Shown here: in pieces, positions 36,114 to 47,589 of the stretch
How the letters are laid out: every line of letters begins with the position of its first letter
Position numbering within the stretch: position 1 is the first letter of the stretch
Assembly: GCA_032358165.1 (NCBI GenBank)
Contig: JAALGY010000038.1
Location: 2,232,001-2,296,000 of the forward strand
Length of the DNA: 64,000 nucleotides
DNA from: Diplosphaera chodatii
Taxonomy: Eukaryota; Chlorophyta; Trebouxiophyceae; Prasiolales; Stichococcaceae
Reading direction: 5' to 3'
Program-made: the position numbers and the translations under genes
The notes under the pieces: generated by a model
What the model was told of the DNA's origin: nothing
Database searches by the model: none
What the model saw: only the letters and a program-made list of their open reading frames with translations

Positions 36114-37260
36114 TCAAGCAGGGTTGCCTCTCCTGCTACCACTGCGACATTTCAGCCTTCCTATGATGTCATTGTCGCCGCCGATGCCGCTGCCAGATGT
36201 GCTACCGTTGCCTGCATGCGCTGCGTCCGCTGCTCGCTGTGCATCTCCGCTGCCTCGCAGAGCTCCTTCTGTTGGCGACTGCGCTGTGTGCTCTGCTGAT
36301 GCTGCTGCATCCTGCCGCCCTGTGTTGCCAGGCTGCACTTGCAGTGCTGGGCTGGGCCTTGGCTCGCTCAACAACTCGTCCAAATTCAGCCCTCTCATTG
36401 CCGCCGTTGCCTTCGCCTGCAGACAGTTGACACAGTCAGTGTGCACATGCATGCTTCCATGAACTGATGCAGATGCGAGGTTGTGTCTCATCACATGCGA
36501 GATCGCATCAGCAGCTTTCCTCCTGTTTCTGTGCACACCTGGACCTCTGCTGTGATAGCGGCCTGCATGCGCGGCCGGGCTGACTCACCCAGATCCTCCA
36601 CTAGATCCTTGACCTGCGAAGCAGCGTTACAGCAGTTGTTGGCTGTGATACCACTGCTGTACAGAGGCCGTTGATTGAAGTGCCAAAGAACACGCTCAGT
36701 GTCTTGTGATATGAACTCTCGCCCATCGACTGGGTTGCGAGTGCTCACATGAGCCTCGGCTGCCTTGGTCACGGACTCCATCTGCTTCATCTGCTCGACT
36801 GTCGCCCGCAGCTTGGCGATGGCCAGCACTTCCAGCTGCCTTTCCCGCTCCTCACGGGCTGCTTTCAGCTGCATCGTTGTGGATCAACGCTTTGATCACC
36901 ACCTGCCTGACTGGTGGCAATCGGCACTGACCCATACGCCGACAGGCATCGATCAGCACATCTGCGGGCACATGACCATCGCCGGCATGGCGTGCAGCGG
37001 CATGAACTGGCGTGGCATCACCTGTATGAGCTGCTCCTGCAGCTTTTTTGTCTCCTCCCTGAGTTTCTCCAGCTCCTGCGCACGTGCACGCACCACACGA
37101 CATGGCATCGCATGCATGCATGTACATGGGGCCTCAACCATCGTGGTCATCAAAAGCGTATGCGAGTGGAGTGGTGAGATGCATTCGTGTGGGGCCAGTC
37201 GCGCACAGGCTTGCCGAAGGAGGTGAACTCCTTGTACAGATTGCGCAGCGCACGAAACAT
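36114..37260 (-). CDS. Small coiled-coil protein, unknown function
   Basis: The ATG at 37260 starts MFRALRNLYKEFTSFGKP and the exon ends at a gtgcgc donor. Next come ELEKLREETKKLQEQLIQ (about 37085-37030), LKAAREERERQLEVLAIAKL and RATVEQMKQMESVTKAAEAH (about 36870-36750, donor gtgagc), QVKDLVEDLG (about 36615-36590), and a last exon from a 'ctgcag' acceptor near 36422 (AKATAAMRGLNLDELLSEP) that continues in Ser/Ala/Gly-rich sequence to a stop at 36114. The centre is a Glu/Lys/Leu/Gln-rich coiled coil; the start resembles a short mitochondrial presequence, but this is weak. I recognise no family. Other exons may exist around 36720-36640. It converges on RBD1 (237 bases between stops) and is divergent from the next gene. 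Confidence 0.55.
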
Positions 37261-37609
37261 GGTTGCTCGGCACAGGTCGCCGCGGCGAAGGGAAGCCCAG
37301 AGATCAGACAGGAGGCGCGCATGTGCGGGACACTCGCAAGAGCAAGTGTGGACATTGCTGACAATGCTGAGGCTTCAGCACGATCTCCATTCTTGGTGCT
37401 TGCACTCAGCACCCCTGCAGCACAGGTGCGCAGGGACTTGCCGCACAAATGTGCAAGCCATCAGGCCATTTCGCAATGTCAATTTGCACAGGAGTAAGCG
37501 TCTGGTGATCAATTGTTGCTGCTGGGCTAGTTGCTGTCTTGAGACACGAGTAGCAACTGGTCAATCCTGCGCTGCGCTGTTTCCGTAGGACACAGAATCT
37601 GCAGAAAAC
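37261..37609. promoter_or_regulatory. Divergent promoter region, coiled-coil gene (-) / plastid gene (+)
   Basis: Only 349 bases separate the two starts, so the promoters overlap or are shared. No clear core element could be assigned. Confidence 0.4.
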
Positions 37610-39564
37610 ATGCAGCCTGCCTGGTTGACAGGAGACCTTCGCTCGCACGATTATGCTCAATGCCACATGATGCTCACCGGCCGCATGGAAGTCGTGGGTT
37701 CCGTGGGTTCACGCAGCACCGCGCACTTAGCAGATCACCAGCGGCATCGTCCCAGGAAACGTCAGCCTGCGAACGACCAGATCGGCAGACGCCGACAGAT
37801 ATGGTCACGCGCAGCCGCATCGGGTGCTCAGCTGGTCACAAGCGGTGGCGCTGACGGCAGCAGTGGTAGCAGTGGCAGTGAAGACGCACGTCCGTCGCCA
37901 GAACAGCTGGCGGCGGATGCCCCACAGCAGCAGCCATCGGCAGAATCAGACATCAGCCCGCAAGAGGTGCAGTGGCGTCTGAAGCGGGCAGCGGACCTCC
38001 TCAGAATGGTCCACATGATGGTGCCTGGCGACCCAGACAGCTTCAACCCTGCGCTCGTCATCTGGTGGGTGAAGCAGCCATCTGCACCCTTTGTGAGCAT
38101 GGTCTGGGGTGCCAAATCACATGCTGCACAGCGGGCCAGACCGTGCGGTCAGGAGGCAAACATGATCCACCCTCTGGACACACCTGATAGATCGGCTGCC
38201 TGCAGGCAAGCTATTCGAGATGTGCCGCCCCACCAGCGGGTGAAGCTGCTGGACATGATCACACCAAGGTGCGTCTGTGCAGTCATGACTTCATGCAGTG
38301 CCACACATATGCCCAGTGGCTGCAAGTGGCGGCAATGTAGAATGCTTTGCCATGACTGACAGGGGGCCTCGTACCCTGCGCAGTGACATTGAGCGGTTGT
38401 GGAAGCTTGCCGAGCAGCGGTATGTTGCGGACGGCCCGGCAGCGCTGGCGGCGATCGGGCCGTCCTACTCCCAATGGCAGGACTTCCCTGACGATATCGG
38501 GCAGGCACGTGTGTGTGGCAACCAATTGCACCATGCACAAGCGTCGATTTTGCGAACCTCCAGCCCAAGCAGTCAGAGGACGTTACAATTGCCGAGAGGT
38601 GGCCTCTGTGCTGCACCGTCTGAGCTGAGTGTCAGTGCACCTAGCAACGCACGACTCCCTCCCAAGCAGGTCGCGGTGTTCGAGGGCAGGGCGGCGGGGC
38701 TGCCGGCGGCGGGCGTGGCGGGGTTGCTGCGGCTGGACCGCTTCCGGAAGTGCTTCTTCCTGCATCCGGACACCGAGGAGCTGCTGGGGCGCGTGGACGT
38801 GCGAGCCGGCCCTGCAGGGGACCTCCTCTACCCGCTGTACTTTGCGGCAACGCTGGGATCCAGCGTGGTGCGAGGTAAGCAGGAGGCGGGTGGACCTCAT
38901 TGGGTGCATTGCAGTAGGTCTCATGCATACTCACTTACTCAGGCATGCTCCCTTCAGGTGCGTCCAGGCTGTGCACCTGCATTTTGGCAGACTGCTGCGT
39001 CACACCGCCCCATACAAAAGGTGAACGTCCAACGATGGCCACAACCCCTGGCATGCAGCTACGGGCGAGGTGGCGGACATGCAGCTGGAGTACGCGGGGC
39101 CCGCGCAGCTGTCGCTGTCGGCGGAGGATCTGCCGGACGGTGCCTGGCCGCGGCCGCGAGCGCCCCGCTGGCCCTTCAGCGGCGGCCTGTCCGACTACCT
39201 GCGGGTGGGTTGGAAATCTGCATCTGGTTTATTAAATGCATGCACTGGGGTTTGGGCGCCTCCACCTGGTGACTTGGCTCCTCACTGACAAGTGCAGGCT
39301 GCCCTGCTGCTAGTTGCTCACTTGTAGTGAGACGTACCCGGAGATGTTTTGCATAATATGTCAATGGATGTACAAGTGGTCTGGTGGCGGTGAGCCACCT
39401 CATCGTGCAGAGTCAGACTCCAGCAGTGCACCTGGTCGCTTTTTGTAACGCAGGCCGTGGGCCCAGGCGTGTACGTTGGCGTCGGGTGGAAGGCACCGCG
39501 AGCGGGGAAGGACGCCGGGCGCCGGTTCCTGACATTCATGATGGTTCGGGAGCCACAGGATTGA
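37610..39564 (+). CDS. Probable plastid protein of unknown function (plant-like)
   Basis: Six exons close in phase: 37610-38064, 38206-38268, 38363-38510, 38670-38874, 39059-39204, 39454-39564 (stop TGA), 375 residues. The first 80 residues are basic and Ser/Ala/Gln-rich, suiting a transit peptide; a later ATG could be the true start. The body contains EVQWRLKRAADLLRMVHMM, VPPHQRVKLLDMITPR, IERLWKLAEQRYVADG, VAVFEGRAAG, LDRFRKCFFLHPDTEELLGR, LLYPLYFAATLGSSVV, MQLEYAGPAQLSLSAEDLP, WPFSGGLSDYLR and VGPGVYVGVGWKAP. From memory, the order 'PxxQRxxLLDxxxPR ... RFxKxFF ... PLYF ... PFxxxLxxYxR..GPGVxVGxxW' occurs in uncharacterised land-plant plastid proteins. No catalytic motif was seen. The phase closure across all five introns makes the gene itself well supported. 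Confidence 0.7.
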
Positions 39565-40359
39565 AAAGGTGCACAACCATCGCGCCGGCATGTTCAGCAG
39601 GGGTTGGCTGGACAACTGCAGGGGCTGCTGCAAACGCACTTGAGCGGGTTGGAGGCGGCAGCACCTGCCGTTGTGCACGGCTGCCGTTGTACCAGCTGGC
39701 CAGATGTCAGACACGAGTCAGCCTGGGGGGATTCAAATGGGTGCTGACGCAAGGGCTGCCATTTGGGAAGGCACGTGGTCCGGCGGCCAGAACGACATGC
39801 CCAAGCGCAACACACCGCCTGCCACACAGCGAGCAACACGTTTTGGCCTGATATCATCACCTCGTGTGGAAGCTGAGCGTGCGGGAAGTGGGTAAACTTG
39901 TCGGCCTTGACCTATTCGGACTGGCGCCAACCCACGGCAGCCACAGCGTCCGACACCTGCCACTCACGCAGCGCGCTGCGGCTGCCCCAGCAGCGGACCC
40001 TGATCCACTGCTGGCATTGGTACGCGCTCAGACCAACGGCGTGCCCCCCATCTGCCCAAAGTTCTCTCCCTGTGTGGCATTGTGACGGCTGTGTACCCGT
40101 GACACATCGAGACATGACGCGCCGAAAGCTGCAAGTCTGCGCATGTTTGTCGGCGGGCGGTAAAACGTTTTGTACATCCAGGTAGATGTTAGCTGTGGGT
40201 ATGTTTGTGGTGTTTCGATGCTCCGCCAGGGAGTTGCATGCTTGGCTGCTAAAGGCACTGCCACTTAGGAGCGATTGCCCAATGTGCAAGATACATCCTT
40301 GTTCAGATGCAGAGCTGCTTCATGCGCCTGATGCACGCGGAAGGGGGCCCAGAAGCGTG
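39565..40359. other. Intergenic / 5' UTR region
   Basis: 0.8 kb between two + strand genes. Open frames are present, including one in frame with the next start, but no motif or transit/signal peptide is seen. It holds the 3' end of the plastid gene and the promoter of the esterase gene. Confidence 0.4.
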
Positions 40360-43300
40360 ATGGTGGCGCACTACCAGCGCAAGCAGCAAGGGGCCCGGCG
40401 CAGGATGCCTATCTACAACTGGAGGGGCTTGTGGCTTCTGATGCTGCTGCACGCATGCTCCCTGGTGCGTCAAACATATTCAAGTTGATGGCCGTACCAG
40501 CCAGTGGCTGTGACGTTGTGTATGCACAGCAGCACGGCCATTGGCTGTCATGCCTGCGTTGTCCACCGGGCTTGGCATGCAGATGCTCAGCGCCGAAGAG
40601 CACTGAACAGCAGATCAGATGGTTTGCACAGTGCACAAATGTGCCATGTCTGCTGGACATAAGCAGGGATCCGCACAGCGGCCGCAGCTCGTGGCAGCGG
40701 CGCGCGGGCTCAGCGGCATGGGCAGCGGCGGCGGCAGCATCAGCGGCAGCAGGCTGGCCGCCGCCAGGCGGGGCTCAGCGGCAGCCAGTGGGCTGCGGGT
40801 GGCGTTGGACGTCGCGTCCATGGCTGCGGAGGCACCGACGGCATTCCGGCTGCACCGGCTATATACTGACGGCGTCGTGCTCTCCAAGACTGACGCCGCC
40901 GTCCGGGGTTTCGCCATCGGGGGGTCGCAGGTGGGATTGCAGAAGAGGCGCAGGTTCACGCAGTGATCTCAGCAGATGTTGCCAGCCAGTTGGGCGCCAT
41001 TTAGTGTGTGAAAGGAGGTGCTGCAGCAGGTCCCCTGCCCTTGCCCTGGGACACATCACTTGCATATGCAGTCCTTCACCAGCATTTGACCATCACAATC
41101 GTGGGTACTGCACACATTTCAGCATTGGGGCAGGTCACACATTGCCAGAAACTGATGCGCAGATGACGATGGCATTCAGATGCATGTATGCCAATTGCAG
41201 GTGACGGTCACGCTGTTGAATGCCACAAACAGCACAGTTGCATCAGGCAGCGCCACCGCAGCCAGCAGCGGGACCTGGCGGGTCGCCCTCGGGGATCTGA
41301 AGCCAGGTGCACCTGTTAATGCACTCCTCCAATGTTGGCTGGCGACAGGCTCTCGAGTGCGTGGGAGCAGCAGCCATCTCTGGCACTTGCCCCGCACACC
41401 CTGCAGGCTGAGCATGCTGCCGTTGCTGCCATTGCATAGCCCGCGCTGGCATTACTGGGTCCTGCCGCCAGTATATTTGGGCTGCTGCAACGTTGCCATT
41501 GGTGGCTATTCAGCAAGTGTGTGGACATCGTATGCCGCGCCAAACCAGCGGTATGTACTGCACAATCTGCAGGCGGGCCGTTCACGCTTCGGGCGACCAA
41601 CTACGGCCAGTCGGCTGTGGTCAACGATGTGTACGTCGGCAGCGTGTGGCTGCTGTCGGGGCAGTCCAACATCGTGCTGTCGCTGGGCGACATGCTGATC
41701 GGGCGCTCCGAGCCCTGGCACACGCTGGCGCAGCGGCAGCTGGATGCCCTGTACCGGGCGCCGCTCCCGGGCGTCCGCATCTACCAGGTACAGCGCATAT
41801 ATGGGAGCTGCTGTTGGGATGTTATATGCATGCTGGCATAGTGGCCCCCAGGGTGGCATGCTGGGCTGCACCGCAGGCCGGACCTCCACTGTCTGTGCCG
41901 CTACATGACATATTCTGCAGATGTACACAGTGGCATTCAACCAGTTACATGTAGCCACAACCCTGGCGCTGTGCACATCACACAGCCGTTGCTGTGCGCA
42001 GGTGCCGATCTACACATCGAGCGCCGCCACCAGCGACCTGCCGGCGACCGGCGTCATCGAGCCCGGCAACCGGCGGCCGCGGCGCAAGGGCCCCGGCGCC
42101 TGGGAGCCACTGACTGGTGAGCCCGCCCAACTGCGCTCTGCATCTCGGCCAGACCACAGCTTGAGTGGCAAGCATGAAACCCACGTGTGTCTGGCATGAC
42201 GAGACGGACATTGAGAGGGTGGTGCACCACTCTCGTCAATGTGGAGGGACACTGTGTTGGCTCAAGCAGCCAGCCACAGCTCAGTCCGACGAGAAAATGC
42301 ACCCTAACCTAGCGGGTGGCAGGCGCTGGTGGCATCAGCAAGCTGTCAACTCCACGTGGCAAGGCAAGCACACGCTTGGCGTGCAGTCCGCATCTGGGCA
42401 GCAGCATCACCTTCTGGTGGCATCATGCAGGGGACTCGGTGCAAACGAAGAGCGCCATCGGGGTGCTGCTGGCCCAGCGGCTGCGCGCGCAGCTCAAGGA
42501 GCCCATCGGCATCATCCAGGTGGGTGCGCCGTGCGCGCCGTCTGCAGCGGTGCATAGGATATGAGTCCCTGCGTGCTGGACCGCATACCAGCACCTTGTG
42601 TCCTGCAGTTGTCGGGTTAGCTGACGCTGGCCACTCTGTGCAACCCACCTGCAGCTCTCCGGTGTGACGAAAGCATGCATACGTAGATGTGATGCGCAAG
42701 TGTGCAGCAGTCAACCGCAGAAACCCCTGCACCTCTGGCGCCTCTGCAGAGCGCCAACGGCGGCACGCAGATCAGCGACTGGCTGCCGCCGGTGGTGACG
42801 GTGGCGGCGTGGCCCCGGCCCGGTATCGAGCTGCCGGCCCTGCAGCGCGGCAACCGCTTTGACAAGATGATCAAGCCGCTGGCGGGCACCGTGCGGCTCA
42901 GCGGCGTGGTCTGGTACCAGGTGCCACACTAGACTCTCACTTCTGCAAAGGGTTGCAAACGCTATGCACAACGGCGCTGCTTTGACGCCCTTCAAGGTTT
43001 TGGCTGGCGCAACCAAACTGGCAGGGGCTCACAAGCTCACGTGCTGTGGTACTCCGAACGGGCTTTCTGTTCCGCTGATCTCGCTTCATGCACATCTGCT
43101 GGCCAATCCGCGAGGCTGTCAAACGTGACAACGTCACAACAGGCGGCTGAAACGTTGTGTATCTTCTCACCTGCAGGGGGAGAGTGATGCTGGCATATTC
43201 GACCAGGCCCCCGGCTATAGGGTGTATGGGAAGCTGCTGGCGGCGCTGCTGACCAGCTGGCGGCAGCGGCTGCAGCAGCCGGCGCTGCCGTTCGTCATCG

Positions 43301-44522
43301 TGCAGGTCGTCCTGCAGAGCATCCTCGACTGGCTTGTGTGTTGATGCTGACGCACCAGCACAGTGGCAGTCTTCCTTGCTCACCCTCTGCCATCTGCCAG
43401 CATCTGTTGCAAGCCGTGGCAGTGGTGCACAAGCATGGGCTGACGACCCAAACGGCATGCTGACGGCTGCCTTGCTGCCCCAGATTGCCGCCTACAACAG
43501 CGGGTACGCCGCCCTGCGCGGGCCGAAGACGTTCGGCCTGGGGCACTGGGCCATAGTGCGTGAGGCCCAGCGGCAGGTGCGCGGTCGCCGTGTCTAGCCT
43601 CGCATCTGCCGAGACGCTGCGGATTGTGCACTGCATGCTGCACCGCACTGACAGCCACAGCAGGCGTGCGCATCCACCTGCCCCTGCTCTTGCTGCATGC
43701 TGTCAGGCGCGCATGTGAGTGGGGCTGCCCAACCGCCTGGTGTCACGGACCCAGACTCGGCGCGCCCGCAGGTCGCGCTGCAGGACAGCGCCGCCGACCT
43801 GGTGGTGGCGTTCGACGTCAGCGGCCGGGGGCAGGCGATCCACCCGCTGGACAAGTTTGACGTCACGCAGCGCATCGCGGCCGCGATCCTGGCGCGGGCC
43901 GGCAGGCCGGGCGCCATCGCCAGCGGCCCCACCTTCCAGAAGGTACCGCTGGCGGCTCTGTCCAGGCGCATACCGTACGCACAACACGGTGCCCAGTGGC
44001 GGTCGCCCACAGCCAGTGGGCTGCACAAAGGACCCACAACGCACAGCTGGAGCGCAGCATCTGTGCACCTCGCCGTCCCTGCCTCAGCGCTTGCAAGACG
44101 GGACCACCCTGTGGGGCACCAGCACGATGACCGGCATGCTTCCCTCCCATGTGCAGCTGGTGTCCGCCACCTCTTCCGGCGCGGTCGTCAGCTTCGGGGA
44201 CTGCAGCAGCGGGCTGCGCACGGGCCTGCCAAACCCCGCTGCCGCCGGCATCCAGCTGGACGCTGAGCCGCAGCCGGTGCATTGCTTCGAGGTGCTGAGC
44301 GGCAGCGGCGAGTCGCAGGCCTGGCGCAACGCCACCGCCGCGGTCGCGCCCGCAAAGAGCTTCGCGTGCGCGCTGCAGCTGCGGGCGGCAGGCGGCGGCG
44401 GCGGCGGCGACGGCATCATCCGCGCGGTCCGCTACGCCTATGCGGACCGCCCGCTGCTGTGCAACCTGTACTCGGCCGCTGCGCTGCCGGCGGTGCCGTT
44501 CACATCCGCCAGCACAGCTTGA
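40360..44522 (+). CDS. Secreted sialate-O-acetylesterase-like SGNH hydrolase, intron-rich copy
   Basis: Eleven exons close in phase: 40360-40464, 40667-40930, 41201-41306, 41573-41787, 42002-42116, 42431-42519, 42750-42920, 43177-43305, 43484-43576, 43772-43942, 44157-44522 (stop TGA), 607 residues. A second in-frame ATG at 40405 gives a shorter N-terminus. A basic start and hydrophobic core (LWLLMLLHACSL) form a signal peptide. SGNH features: Ser190 in LLSGQSNIVLSLGD, RLRAQLKEPIGIIQ, VVWYQGESDAG (356-361), GLGHWAIVREAQ, and His453 in GQAIHPLDKFD. The family removes acetyl groups from sugars; in algae the likely substrate is an acetylated wall or matrix polysaccharide (inference). The C-terminus (VRYAYADRPLLCNLYS, LPAVPF) is shared with the gene at 45583-47589, which converges on it. 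It lacks that paralog's proline tracts. Confidence 0.88.
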
Positions 44523-44580
44523 CATGCCGCAACAGGCTACACCATCTCGCGCGACACCACAAACCACCCAGGGGTGGCCC

Positions 44581-44610
44581 ATAAGCGGTGCCAGGAAGGG
44601 CACCGCTTAT
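44581..44610. repeat. Perfect 12-bp inverted repeat (hairpin) in 3' UTR
   Basis: Arms ataagcggtgcc (44581-44592) and ggcaccgcttat (44599-44610) are exact reverse complements around a 6-base loop, 58 bases after the esterase stop codon. It could fold as a strong RNA stem in the 3' UTR, or be the relic of a small inverted-repeat element. No matching target-site duplication is obvious. Confidence 0.8.
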
Positions 44611-45582
44611 TGGCACCCCAAACGCAACGCATGAATAACGCCCAAGGGGAGACCTGCGTCCGAACCCATGCAGCTACGGGCAGGGTTCAGGCACAATGAC
44701 ATAGCTGGTATGCTGGCACGCACGCGTCAGCTCACTGCCCACCATTCTGCACGCCACAGTTTTGATCCAACATGTGGGCACATTCATGTGGTAAGATTTC
44801 AGCTCTGGTAATGTACTGCGCACTGTCACCAGTCTGTGGTTTTGTTGTTTTGGGGAAGCGGCTGCAGTTTGCAGCCGCTGTTTTGATAGAGCCGTCATGG
44901 GACACACACCAGGATACGTTTTGACGCTGCATTCATTATTATATTGCTCCAACGGGTCTGGTGTGCAGGGGTAGGGTAGCGACCCAGCACCATCGGCAAT
45001 GATTCGGTATCAGCTTTCTGTGTGTCAGGCCAATGCTCAGCTTTCATCTTCACCAGTTCCATTAAGCTGGCAGCAGCAACAGTTCCTAATACCTTTGGTT
45101 ACCACTTCCAACCTTGCTTGCTGTAAACCTGCAGCGGTACTGTTCATGACCCTGTGCTGTCAAATACATGCTTGGTAAGGAGGAAGTCAGAGTGCTAAAC
45201 CAAGCAACAAATCACGCAAACCACAACCAAATCACCACATACAGCGATGCTCACAGTTTGCAGTACTGAGTTTGCCCCGCTTCAGGCGTTTCCATTTCCA
45301 TTCTGAACCCCAGAGCATCTACCGGCCACCAAGTGCTGATGATCCTGCTGCCGACACTCCTGCTGCCAATATCTGAATGTCTGCTATCCAAGAGCTTCAG
45401 CGAAGCTGGCGACTGAGCAGAGTGCCCGGCCAGCTTGCACATGTCTATACACACCAGCTGCCTTGACAGTGCTGCGTCATCTGCCTGTTTCACGCTACCA
45501 TAATTCAGTGTCCGGGGCAGCAGCACCGGGTATGGTGCCTTGCTGCTTTTGAGTGCTATTTCAGGCCTGATGCCGTCATGAC
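44611..45582. other. Convergent intergenic region between esterase paralogs
   Basis: About 1 kb holding the 3' UTRs of the two convergent esterase genes. A TGTAA motif at 45122-45126 is a candidate polyadenylation signal for the + strand gene, 600 bases from its stop. No coding potential recognised. Confidence 0.4.
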
Positions 45583-47589
45583 TCAGGGTGCTGTTGGGTA
45601 TGTCCCGCCTGAGAGAAATGGCACAGCCGGCAGCTGCACGCTGGAGTACAGGTTGCAGCCGTCGGGTGCATCCCTGTACGCATACCGCACCCCCTTTGAT
45701 GCCACCAGCAGCCGTCGCCGCTGTACAAATGGGACGGTGGCAACGCCGGCGGCTGGCTCATCTCCTTCCGCTGCCTCCGCCGCTGCCGCCGCCTGCCCAG
45801 CTGCCTCCGCCGCAGATCCGGCGGGCCCGGCGACACGTGCATTTGCCTTGGGCTTGGTCGCTGCTTTCTTCGCTGCGGTTTTGGGTGGCGGCGGCAACTT
45901 CAGCGACACCGCTGTGCGGGGTGCGCCCCGCTTCAGTGCGATGAGGGTGCCAACAGCGGGCCGCCATCGTCCATCCGCACCCAGCAGCTCAAAGCAGCTG
46001 ACGGGGGTTGTAATCACCTGCTTGATGAAAGGCTTGACGCCGCCATTCTTGCCAAGCACGAGGCCCGCGCCATAGTTGTTGAACGACACGGTCGCACTGC
46101 CGTCGCTTCGGTAGCTCACGTTTTTGACTGTCGGCCCGGTCTTGTAGGCGTTCTTGACCTTGAAGTCGGCCATGATGGACCAGGCAATGCGCCTGGCGGC
46201 CTCCACCTTGTTTTCCGGGTGGACGTTGGCCCAGGACCCGATGTCGATGGTGGAGATGAGGTCCGTCCGCGGGTCGGCCTGCACCACCCGCCGCTGCGCC
46301 TCCCGCACGACCGCCCAGTGGCCCAGGCCCCGCTGCCCCGCGCCCGCGCCGCTCTTGTACGTGCTGGCGTAGTACGGCAGCTGGACGATGTGGAACTTGA
46401 GGGCGGGCTGCTGCAGGTATGAGCGCCAGGAGGCCAGCATGCCCTGCAGCAGCTTGTCGTAGGCGTTCCAGACGGTGCCCACGCTGACCAGCCCAGCATC
46501 CGTCTCCCCCTGCCACCAGATGACGGAGTTGAAGGGGATGCCGCGCAGCGGGCGCAGCATGGACGGCGCGAAGGACTTGGAGGCGCTGGAGGCGGCGGAC
46601 AGCCGGGCGCCCGGCACGCCCATGACGCGCTGGTTCAGCGCCGCAATCGCGCTGCGGTCGATCCAGGACTGGATGCTGCTGCCGGGCCAGGCCACCTGTA
46701 TGATGCCGATGGGCACTTTGAGCGCTGCGTTGAGCCGCTGCGCCGTAAGCAGGCCCGCCGCCGAGTATAGGCGCGTCGCCTTGCCATCCAGCTGCCGCCA
46801 GTATGCCACGTAGTTGCCGAGGTGGCGCGGCCCGCGCTGCCCCTCGTAGGCCGTGCCGACCACGAGGTCGCGCTGCTCAGGCGACGGCCGCATGGCCGGC
46901 ACCTGCAGGAAGCGGACGTTTGGGTTGGGCGCCTTGGCGATGGCGGCCATGATCGCCTTGACTTGTGGGACGAACGACAGGCCGCCGCTGTTGTCGAGCG
47001 CCATGATGGGGATGTCCCACAGCGTCTGCGCCGCGTTGCTCTGCCCTGCGATCCAGAACACCTCGCCGACCAGCACGTTCTTCGCCGAGTCTCTGCCGGC
47101 CGCGCCCGTGGCTGTCAGGGTGTACGGCCCGCCCGCGCGCAGGGCGCCCAGCTTGACGCGCCACTCGCCGGTGCTGTCGATGGTCCCGCTGGCGCTGGCG
47201 ATAACTTTGGGGGCGGGCGGCGGCGGGGGCGGCGGCCGCGGCGGAGGGAACGGCGGCGGCGACGGCTCATCGCGTTTGGCCTGCAAGCGCCGCCCCTTCC
47301 GAGCCGCTGCTGCCGCTGGCGGTGGTGGCGGCGGCGGCGGCGCCGCCGTGAGAACGACGCTGACGGCCGTGCCCGGGGGCCCGAAGCCCACCACCGTGCC
47401 TTCCGCCCCGCGCTGAAGCACCATGTTGTCTACGTACAGGCCGTGCAGCCGGAACTTGATGGCCGGCGGCGGTGGCGGCGGTGGCGGCTCGTGCGGCGGC
47501 GGCGGCGGTGATGCTTCTGATTTAATTTCTGCTGCTGCCAACGCCGCAACGCACAGCAGTGACAGGAGGCAGAGCTTGCCGCAAGCCAT
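45583..47589 (-). CDS. Secreted sialate-O-acetylesterase-like SGNH hydrolase, intronless copy with proline-rich inserts
   Basis: Uninterrupted 668-residue frame from the ATG at 47589. A cleavable signal peptide (MACGKLCLLSLLCVAALAAA) is followed by a proline tract at 27-42. The N-terminal part has FRLHGLYVDNMVLQRG, which matches FRLHRLYTDGVVLSK in the intron-rich paralog. Two more proline tracts lie at 84-91 and 109-127. SGNH features: Ser184 (WIAGQSNAAQTL), IGIIQVAWPGSSIQSWI (294-310), VIWWQGETDAG (356-366), GLGHWAVVREAQRR, and His457 (NVHPENK). An Ala/Lys-rich linker (565-620) precedes the shared end motif (VRYAYRDAPDGCNLYS, LPAVPF). The proline tracts suggest hydroxyproline glycosylation and anchoring in the cell wall. 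The lack of introns against eleven exons in the paralog suggests a retrocopy, but the copies have diverged a lot. Confidence 0.9.
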   Translation of the reverse strand: MACGKLCLLSLLCVAALAAAEIKSEASPPPPPHEPPPPPPPPAIKFRLHGLYVDNMVLQRGAEGTVVGFGPPGTAVSVVLTAAPPPPPPPPAAAAARKGRRLQAKRDEPSPPPFPPPRPPPPPPPAPKVIASASGTIDSTGEWRVKLGALRAGGPYTLTATGAAGRDSAKNVLVGEVFWIAGQSNAAQTLWDIPIMALDNSGGLSFVPQVKAIMAAIAKAPNPNVRFLQVPAMRPSPEQRDLVVGTAYEGQRGPRHLGNYVAYWRQLDGKATRLYSAAGLLTAQRLNAALKVPIGIIQVAWPGSSIQSWIDRSAIAALNQRVMGVPGARLSAASSASKSFAPSMLRPLRGIPFNSVIWWQGETDAGLVSVGTVWNAYDKLLQGMLASWRSYLQQPALKFHIVQLPYYASTYKSGAGAGQRGLGHWAVVREAQRRVVQADPRTDLISTIDIGSWANVHPENKVEAARRIAWSIMADFKVKNAYKTGPTVKNVSYRSDGSATVSFNNYGAGLVLGKNGGVKPFIKQVITTPVSCFELLGADGRWRPAVGTLIALKRGAPRTAVSLKLPPPPKTAAKKAATKPKANARVAGPAGSAAEAAGQAAAAAEAAEGDEPAAGVATVPFVQRRRLLVASKGVRYAYRDAPDGCNLYSSVQLPAVPFLSGGTYPTAP

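Noticed and set aside
46822..47511. 229-codon Arg/Gly-rich frame on the + strand
   Set aside because: Shadow of the intronless esterase on the minus strand, whose SGNH motifs are clear.
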